Assembly: GCF_947179515.1 (NCBI RefSeq)
Contig: NC_067473.1
Location: 125,533,259 to 125,597,258 of the forward strand
Direction of reading: 5' to 3'
From: Apodemus sylvaticus
Lineage: Eukaryota; Chordata; Mammalia; Rodentia; Muridae
Length of the DNA: 64,000 nt
Below the pieces are notes generated by a model, which had not been told where the DNA came from, made no database searches, and saw only the letters and a program-made list of their open reading frames with translations. Numbering within the stretch: position 1 is the first letter of the stretch; the number at the start of each line of letters is the position of its first letter. Below, piece by piece: positions 52,101 through 61,100 of this stretch. Both the position numbers and the translations under genes were made by a program.

Positions 52101-55100
52101 ATATGCTTAGAGTTATATGGGAACTATGAAAAATATTTTATTGTCATAAATTTATTATCTTTATTTTACTTTGTGCATATGAAATCTTCCTTGAAAATAC
52201 TTCCTTTGAGAACCATAATGTAGCTGTCGCCCGTATTTCTTTGACTAATTTTAGAATGTAGTTAAGTCCTTGGGAAAGTCACTTATGTCACCATTGAAGA
52301 ATGCTTCCAAAATAGATTCTCACTTAAGTTCCCATCCCAAGCTAAACCCACAGCAGGTTCTGATAAACTCCAAGATGGAATAACTTGTATTTTTCTTTCT
52401 CCTTCCACACAGGCCCTCTGGTCCTGGCGGCGGGGTCATGTGGTGGATTCTTGGCAGTCAGCAGTCTGCGGAGCTCTCGCAGGTGCAAGGGATTATATTG
52501 TACTGGGAAAGACCGAAGTGGGTGGGGGGGAGGGGGAGAGAATGTGACAACGCCAGCTGTGCAAAACAGCATTCTCCAGGAACTCTGGATTGTTAGAGGA
52601 AGACAGCATCTCTGCTGTTTACAAAAAGAATTGTCCTAGAAAAAACCCGCTAGAGGCATCTGCTTGAATGACAACCAATTTGTCTTTGACAAATTTCCCT
52701 TTTTCTTTTTATCTTTATTAAAGCCTCACTCGGGCCCTTGGATTATCTTAAGGGTAATTTATAAAGCCCTCTGTGAGAGTGGGGGTTGCTGCACAGCTGT
52801 CTGCTGGGAGCTGTGCTGTGGGTGATCAGAGATTCACAGCCCATGTGACATGTTTGACAGTGCAGGAGATTAATTACGATCGGGAGAGCAGGGACTGCTC
52901 CACAGCTTCCTGCAGGCTGAACTGCATGGGACAGGAAATACAGCCTTGTGAACATCTGGGCATTCTGGAGACATTAAAGCAAGAGGAGAGTTCGGTGTGC
53001 AGTGTCATGCTGTCCATCATTAAGTCCTGAGAGCACAGGTGCTTTAAAGAATGTAGTGAGTGAGGCCGGGAGGTGGTGGCGCACGCCTGTAATCCCAGCA
53101 CTCTGGGAGGCAGAGGCAGGCGGATTTCTGAGTTCTACAGAGTGAGTTCCAGGACAGCCAGGACTACACAGAGAAACCCTGTCTCGACAAAAACCAAATC
53201 CAAAAAGAACCAAAAAAAAAAAAAAAAGAAGAAGAATGTAGTGAGTGCTAAGTTCAGACCCTAAGAGAAGGATCTGTTTTGTCCTTACAAATACAGGTAG
53301 CTGTAGTTGCAGTAAAGCAAAGTAGAACTTGGCCAGAGAATTGTAAGGTGTTTAGCTGCATTGCAGGGGAACGGATGGGCAGGTAGGTTGGAAGATGATT
53401 CTTTTCCAAATTCTGTATCAGTTGTTGGATTTTATTTATTTACATGTAGTGATTAGGACAATAGAAATCATATGTTTTATAGTCTCCTTCGTTAATAGTT
53501 TAACTCTATTTAAGTTGTGGAAGTAATCACCAAAACTAAGAACTTTCCCTGGAGACGGGTTATCAGCGTACACAGATGGGCAATAATCACTCTCCCACTC
53601 GAGGGATCCAGTGATACAATGTGTTGACCCTTGGTGATCTGTAATACTGAGCAGCTGTAAGGAGTCTTCGCTCTTCCAGCAAGAAAAAGCAACGCCCCCC
53701 CCCCCCCCACACACACACCATGGAAAGCTGTTCTCTCTTGGATGGCACTGGAAGACGCCATGATCTGAAGTCACTGTGAGCCTATAAATGCCTTCTGTCC
53801 CCAGCCATCCTGCTGTTTTCAGATGAGATTCTGCCAAAGAAAGGAATTGAAGACCTATGGGGGGAAAATACATTGTTAACAGGTCTTCTTTATACATTTG
53901 TAAAAAAAGAAATACATTTTTGTTTTTTTGGGGGAGGGGCTATTTGGTATAAATGTTAGTCTAGAGAAACAAGATGAGTATTTTGAAAACATTGCTGCAG
54001 GATAAACACAATTTGAAAACAGTCCAAGTGGAGTTCTGCAAGAGCAGGGGGATTGCAGGCCTGGTCTGCACCGCCGGGGAGATAAGAATGGCTTCCTACC
54101 CTCAGTCCTGGCCAGACACCCACACGCTGCCTTATGGGCTCTTCTCCTCATGATCCAACTCGCCCGCGGTGAGATGAGCTTTCCTCTGCGCTTGTGTTCT
54201 CCAAGTTCACACTGGCCGGGTCACTGCTGAGGACCACGCCCTGCCATCCTCCGCACGCCCGCCCGCTCTTCCTCCCGCCCTCCCGCTCACTCCTGTGCTC
54301 CTGTTTGTTTCATAAGCTACTTGGCACAAGTACCCAAAATGTCTCTTGAGATTGGAGGTGTTGATGGCTTGTCATGCGTAGACGGTCCCCTGGCTTTTGG
54401 TCAGGGTTAAAGTAAGGAAAAAGAAAGACCTTGCGGGTTTCTCACTCCAGGCCCTGACTCTTAAAACAGTGACGTCGAGTATTGATGCGTTTGCTGCCAT
54501 TTTGATATTCGGGTATCTTTTGATCCGTTTCTTAGAGTAGAAACTTCTTACATTCTCTTGAGAGAAGGTATGAGGGAGAGACAGCTCTCTCCTCCTAGCG
54601 TGTAGCACGGAATGCAGGATTCAGGGTGTGACAAAGGGGAGAGCCCGGCCCAGGCTGGAACACACAGCCACCCTGTGGAGCCGTGCTTGCAGACGGAGTG
54701 TGAGGGGTACAGGAAGGAAGGAGGCCTTGCTCCTAAAGGCCTCGGCCAAGAGGATCCAGGAGCAGAGAGTGGCCGGGCTCCTGGGGCTGGGCTTGGGCCT
54801 CCTCCCCACTGCCCTCTGGTATATTCCTGACCTCTGCTCTGAGGTGATAGCCCCCGGCTGTCAGAAAGAAAGGAGTTCCTTTGCCTGTCAGAGGGCATTT
54901 GTTCCTCCAAGGCAGCAAGTAGTTTTTCTGTGAAAATCAGACCAGTGGATGTGGCCCAGAAAGGTGTAGTTGAACATTCAGTAAAGCACCCTAGAGACTG
55001 GTTCACCTGGGAACAGTCTGTATTTGCTGTGCTTAAAGGTTTTTTCCTGTCCGATATGCTAGATATGCTAGCGTGCTCCTTCCATTTATCTTGTAAGTAG

Positions 55101-58100
55101 AATATACAAAATACTATTTTTTATCTAAATGTTAAAGATACAAAGCTGTGCACTGTGTGAGTTAAAGCAGCCCAGTAATTGAGGGACTTCAAATTGATTT
55201 ATTAATGCCTTACACTAAGTACAGATCCCAGCTTGGTAGTAAACTCAGGGCCTAGCAAAGCATGTATGTTTTGGGCTCATCTTTCTTCCACACTACTTTC
55301 ATGGAGCACACATCGCTGGAGGATGTGCAGGTGTCCACAGGAAAGGATGGTTAACCTCTACCTGTGGCCAGGGCAAGTTTGACTTGAGCTAGCCAATTTA
55401 TTTATAAATTGATTTAGGGCAGCTTGTGAATATTTTTACAAAAAAAGAATGAAGTTTAAAACTCAGACTTATCTTAATGTGTTGTTGTATCAGAGTCCTT
55501 GGGTGTGGCAAGATCGTTTTAGGGGCCTGGATCTATACAGCCTTGTTCCCAGCTCCATCCATAGCTGCTGTGTGACAGTAGTGGGTACTAGTGATCCGGA
55601 GAGTGGCAAATAAGCCAGGGTGGCACTCATGCCATCCTTTCCCTGCGCCTTACAGGCTCACCTTACATGCTTAGTTTGTAAAAACCATAGACTCATCAGG
55701 GGCACCCACTAAGCATACTGAGTGCCTACTGGGTGCACTAGATTAGAGCTAGGAAGAAAAATCACCCATTCTCTCTGCCCATGTCTTAGCTTGCTTTCTG
55801 TTGCTGTGAAAAACACCAAAAATCAACATGGGAAGAAAGGGTTTATTTTAGCTTGTAGCTGTTCCTGAAGTCAGGACAGGGACTCAAAGCAGGGACAGAA
55901 GCAGAGGCTGAGGAGGAACACTGTTCAGGCTTGTCGCCATGCCTCGCTCAGCCTGCTCTTGCATACAACCCAGGACCACCTGCCGAGGGGTGGCACTGCC
56001 CACAGCAGCCTGGGCCCTCACACAGGCACCAGGCTTGCCTACAGGCCAGTGAGGCAGGCAACTCCTCAAGTAATGTTCCAGATGACTCCAGCTTGTGTCA
56101 AGTTAGCACAGAACTAACGAGCCCGGTGCCCGCCTAGACTGGAGGTCCACCCAATAGCACTCCTATGCGTTACTCCTCTCCTAGACACTGCAGGGACTCC
56201 TCAGTGATGAGAATCTGCCCCACGGCTGCCTGTGCTTCCCAGAGGAGCATCTGAGGCTTCAGGGACCAGGAGCTGGAGCTGGTCAAGCTTCAGGGCGGAT
56301 CCCAGCTCTGCACTGAGCAGGGCCTTTCTGAATGTTTTAAGAGCTGTCTGTGTAGATGGGGCGGAGGCACATGAGTGCCATGGACGCTTGGGGAATGGAG
56401 CAGTCGAAGGGTCAGCACCCTTCCTCCGTAAATGCTCTTAACTTGCAAGCCGTCCTGTTGGCTCACAGACTCAGCCTAAAGGACAAAAAGTAAGCGGTTC
56501 TAGACAAAGGGGGCCCTGAAGAGTGTAAGGTGTGTGGCAGTTGTGGGTGACTGAAAATAGAACATAAACAAGGGTGGGTGGCCCTTCCCACAACTGTCAG
56601 AGCAGATGTCACCGCAGCCAGGGTCACAGTAACAACTTCATTTCAGCCCCGTATTTAGAAAGATATTTGTCGGAGGTCAAATGTCCCTTTTGCTCATACG
56701 CCACAGTAGGGGGTGCCTGGAGCTATTTCTGGAGCGTTCTGTGCAAACCCCCACCCCATAAACAGCTGTTTATCCCCAGCTCCCAGGAGCCGAGCCTCCT
56801 GAAAGCCCTTTAGAGGGTTCTGTTTCTCCATTCCTCTGGCCTATCAGGGTTTCAAATGCATTGTTGTACCAAGTGAGTAATTGCCTTCAAGCCTAGTGTG
56901 GTGGGTGTCACATACCTTTAATCCCAGGACAGGGAAGTGAAAGCTAGTTCTGTGGGTTCGAGACCAGCCTGTTCTACATAACAAGTTTCAGGTTATCCCC
57001 AAGTACATAGTCTTAAGGCCTTGTCTTAAGCAAACAAAGCCAAGTAAGACCATAAACTGTAGTTTGCATGAGCAATAAGACTTTTGGTTTCTTTGTCCAC
57101 AGATAAGGACACTGTTAAAATCTATGGACAGTTTGACATCACAGAAATTAGATGAGGAAAATATAGGTAGAGTGAGGGGCAAATGCATGCCGAGGCGAAA
57201 GGTTCCAAGGTGACGTAGAGAGGTCATAGGGAAATAACAGTGTCTTGTTTCGTGAAGAGCTTGGCTAGTTAGCTTGGCTATTTATAGAGAAGTCCCCGGT
57301 GACACACAGGAGTCCGCCCTTCTGCCTTATCAGAATAGAAGCACCAAAGCTTTGTGGTGCTTTAAGACAGGTAGTCTGCAGAAAGGTATGATCCCCAAAG
57401 CCCTGGGAGCCGTGTGCTTCTCCCCCTGGAAATGCACATCTGGCCACTGGCATGTGTCATGGACACATTTGGATTAGTGTACCGGGCGGTGAGAGCTTCG
57501 TTCCTTAACCCAACTGAGTATCCTTCGCCACCTCGCTCCAGTACTGCAGAAGATGTGAGGTAGATGAAATCGTTCATGTGTATCCTGTTCTCAACACCGT
57601 CAAGTAGACACGATGGCAAATCACTTTGACAGGTGTATTCAGCCGTAGATGTGCAGGTTACTGTCTAGTCTGGACATGTCACTGACTGCTGAGTCTTCCA
57701 CACACAGGTGGCTTTGCAGCTGCAGTGACTACACCTCTGGACGTGGCTAAGACAAGGATCATGTTGGCAAAGGTAAGTCTCACAGAATCCGTAATGCAGA
57801 TTCTGTGCCACTGTATCTGTTAGCAGGGGCAGTTGTAAGGATCTGAGAACCTGCCAGACCATTAATAACCCTGACTTTGGAAGAGCAGTTGTCATCGCCG
57901 CTGCACGCCGGCCGGTGGCTGTCACTGTGATGGATCTGTGTGTAGCACACTTCCATTGCTCAAGCGTTCTCCCAGCTGAGCTGCGGGGGCGGCACATCTG
58001 AGGGCCTATGCCTGCTATTGCTGTTTTCAGATCTAAGACTTGAGAGAGGTCGACGGGCTTCATGTTCTGAGGAAGCCGAACTGCAGAGTCAGAACTCAGG

Positions 58101-61100
58101 CCATGGCTGGCTCTGACCGGTTAAGGCAGTTGTCCAAATTGTTAAAATGAATAGCATACCTGGACCACGTATACTCTCGAAGTGCAGTGCTGTGAACGCA
58201 GGGGCCCAACCCTGAGGATGGGGTCATTTTAAAGATAGACCCATGCGTATGTAGAAGCCCCACCCCTCTGGGCTTCCTATTGAGTAGTGGCTGTTAGTTT
58301 CTGGGTGAGCTGTGAGAAGCAGCTTCCCCCACCCCCAAGTATTTGTCTATAAATGTAGGCAAGATTTCCAAGCCCACCCCTGGGGTCAAGCCTTGCATGG
58401 GTGTGAGGGGGGTCTGCTCAGAGAACCAGGAGGTGACAGCCCTCTCCCTTCTCTATCTTCCCCAGGCGGGTTCCAGCACTGCTGTTGGGAACGTGCTCTC
58501 GGCCATGCACGGAGTGTGGCGCTCACAGGGACTGGCCGGGTAAGGACAAGGCGCGCCCTCCTGCCTTGCCTCCTGTCCACTGACTCTTCCTCAAGGCTCT
58601 GCCTGCCCAGGAGGAACACTGCGCCTTTTCTCTTTCTTAGGCCACATATCAGCTGCCCAGTCAGTGACATAGCATTCCAGCCACATGGTTCTTGGTCTTG
58701 CCCTTGACACTGGGTGACATGCAAATGTGTGTCGGTGTTCTGGCTGCAGCATTGACACAAATAAGCTTCCACTCCCACAGCGTAGACGGCAAGTGAGTTA
58801 AGACAGAGAGTTTGGGACACGGGTAGGCATTCGTGGAGCCACGGGCAGTCACGCCTTAGGATGGGCGCGCGCCCTGCATCATACGCGTTGTTTTGTCGGT
58901 GGGTGATTTTGCCACTAAAAACATCATGTGCTCACACAAATGTAGATGGTGTCACCTACATACCTGCAGAATATGGCTCCTAGCTGCAACTGCAGCATAT
59001 GACTACCCAGAGGGTTATGAGCAGTTGTAAGAGCAGTAAATATTTATATATCTGGAGATACACAGGTAGAGATCGTGGGGGCTGGGTTCTCAGTTGCGCC
59101 ATCATCTTACAGGCCAGCATGGTAGATGCAGTCCGTTTTTCTCTAAAGCGCTACCCAGCCCATCACTTCGCCGTCTGCTACACAGTGCTCGGCCTAAGGT
59201 GGCATTATTATTCTGTTGCTAGCTAAGCGTCTCACACTTTGCATGTGGTATGCAGATGGGTGTGCTTTCCCACTAGTGTACCTATAGAGGACAGGTTACA
59301 GTTGGGTGTCTTCTTCAGTCACCCTTGGAACAGTCTCTTCCTGAACCCGGAGCTCACCCTTTGGCTCTAGTAGCTGTTCGGTGAGTCTCGAGGGTCTACC
59401 TGTTCCCTTCCCATGGGCTGGGCTACAAGTGAGGACTGCTGCGCCTGGCGTTCATGTGGTGCTGAGGAGCTGAGCTTGGGTCGCACTTATCTGACAAGCA
59501 CTTTAACAAACCAGCTCTCCAGCCCCACGTGCCTCAAAAGAGCTGTTCCTGCACGCCGGTTTACCATACAGTGGTGCCGGAGCTGTGTCCATGTTGAGTT
59601 GTTAGAAAATGGAAGGGTTTTCTCTATGAAACCATCTTTTTACATGCTGTGTGGACAGGCCTCCCTCTGGAGCGCAGGAGGGCGAGCCTGGCACTGGGAT
59701 GGCTAGCATTGGGAGCAGCAGCGCTGTGGGCAGCACTGAGCCCTCCTGGTCTCAGCCTCTTTACCTGGCACTGCCGCCCATCTTATCCCCACACCAGAGT
59801 ACATCACTGATTGCCATATCTGTGTAACTGGCATCTTAAATTTCAGCTCATGGTCCGGGAAACGGTGAGGCTTTTGCCAGAGAGCAAACTCCACGTCTGT
59901 TTGAGTTTTCAGCTGGACGTTTGAAAACGTTTCCAGTGGTGGCTGGGTGGTGTCATTGAACATCAGCTTTGATGGTCTGAGGTCCAGATTGGCTCTGACA
60001 GACAGGACTTACTGACTCTTGATGTGTCCGAGCATAGGAGAGGCATGGTGAAGCATCGAGTGAGCTTGCTGTTCACGGCTGACACCTTGAGAGGAATAAG
60101 AACATCTTAGTCATTAATTTGAGTTATTAATTTGACACTGAACAAGGAGATGGAGTGAGGAGTGGACAGGGGTTGTGTGCCCCATATGCACTATTTGGGA
60201 AGCCTCTTAGGGAAGTAGTGACTGGGCCCACAGAGACAGCAGCCGGTGACAGTGGCTTTTGACATCATTAAGGCCAGCTGCCAGATTCTGTGGTGACTTA
60301 GCTGGGCCTCTGACTGTGGTGTGGGGCTGTAGCCCATCTGCCAGTGTTGAGAAAGTGGTGACAAGCAAGGGCATTGGCTGGGGCAGTGTCCCGCCGTGGC
60401 CACTGCACACTGCTGTGTAGATGATGCAATAGCAGCCTTCTCTGTCCAGGCCCCGGGACACCCTTGGCTAAACTGAGCAGTGCCAGAGGAGAAAGCAGAG
60501 CCGGCCAAGGGTGTGTGTTTGTTCTGACCCAGCCTTAGTGCTGAAAGGTAATTTGAGTTTTTGGCTCGCCTTCTGAGTCTCCAGTCTTGCACTCTGGTCA
60601 CCTTGTGCCCAGCGGCACTGAACAGAGTGTTCCAGGCAGCAGTGGCTGTGACTGAACACACGGCAGCTCCAGCCCCTCTATTGAGCAAATGATCGGACCA
60701 AGAAACAAATGAAAACTACTGACCCCCTTCCTGGGCAGGTGGCTCAGCCCCACTTCCTCTGTGGCAGTGCCAGATAGAGCCACCACTGTCCGTGCCCCCT
60801 GCCCTGCACACACACTAGGCCTACCAAGTCTACACACCTCCCAGCAGCCCCTATCACCAAGGAACCTGATGCTCTCTCCGAGGAGATGGGGGGAGCCACG
60901 CTGGAGGTCAGCCAGGCTACCCATGCTCCTCTAGCCCAGAAGCTACAGAGGGGGAGGGGCACTTGTCCTGGATTGCCTCTCGCTCATTCCGAATTTTTTT
61001 TTCTTGAATATGTCCTTTATGTACTCGCTGCTGCTGGGAGCTCCTGTTCATCCTATCACCTGTTATCCCTGGAACACAAGCTGCCCTCCTCACAAGTCTG

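Larger units (their letters stand above)
39399..52412 (+). other. Slc25a26: Slc25a26 intron, 13.0 kb
   Basis: Starts GTAAGT and ends CCACACAG. Repeats are listed separately. Stretches with nothing recognisable: 39399-39865, 40936-41457, 42186-43167, 43851-45565, 45742-47921, 48096-48676, 48753-49054, 49172-50269, 51551-51859 and 51968-52412. Runs of (CAAAA)n or (GTTTT)n type simple sequence occur near 44896-44922, 46566-46580 and 47041-47072. Confidence 0.9.
52483..57707 (+). other. Slc25a26: Slc25a26 intron, 5.2 kb
   Basis: Starts GTGCAA and ends CCACACACAG. It contains one nearly complete B1 with a target-site duplication, a poly(C) run, a rodent interspersed repeat and an old B1. Stretches with nothing recognisable: 52483-53046, 53247-53690, 53718-55782, 56132-56889 and 57041-57707. 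Bases 54240-54300 are unusually C-rich with several CpGs (CGCCCGCCCGC), but too short to call a CpG island. Confidence 0.9.

Noticed and set aside
54240..54300. C-rich, CpG-containing stretch as a promoter or CpG island
   Set aside because: Only about 60 bp long, with ordinary sequence around it and no transcript evidence.
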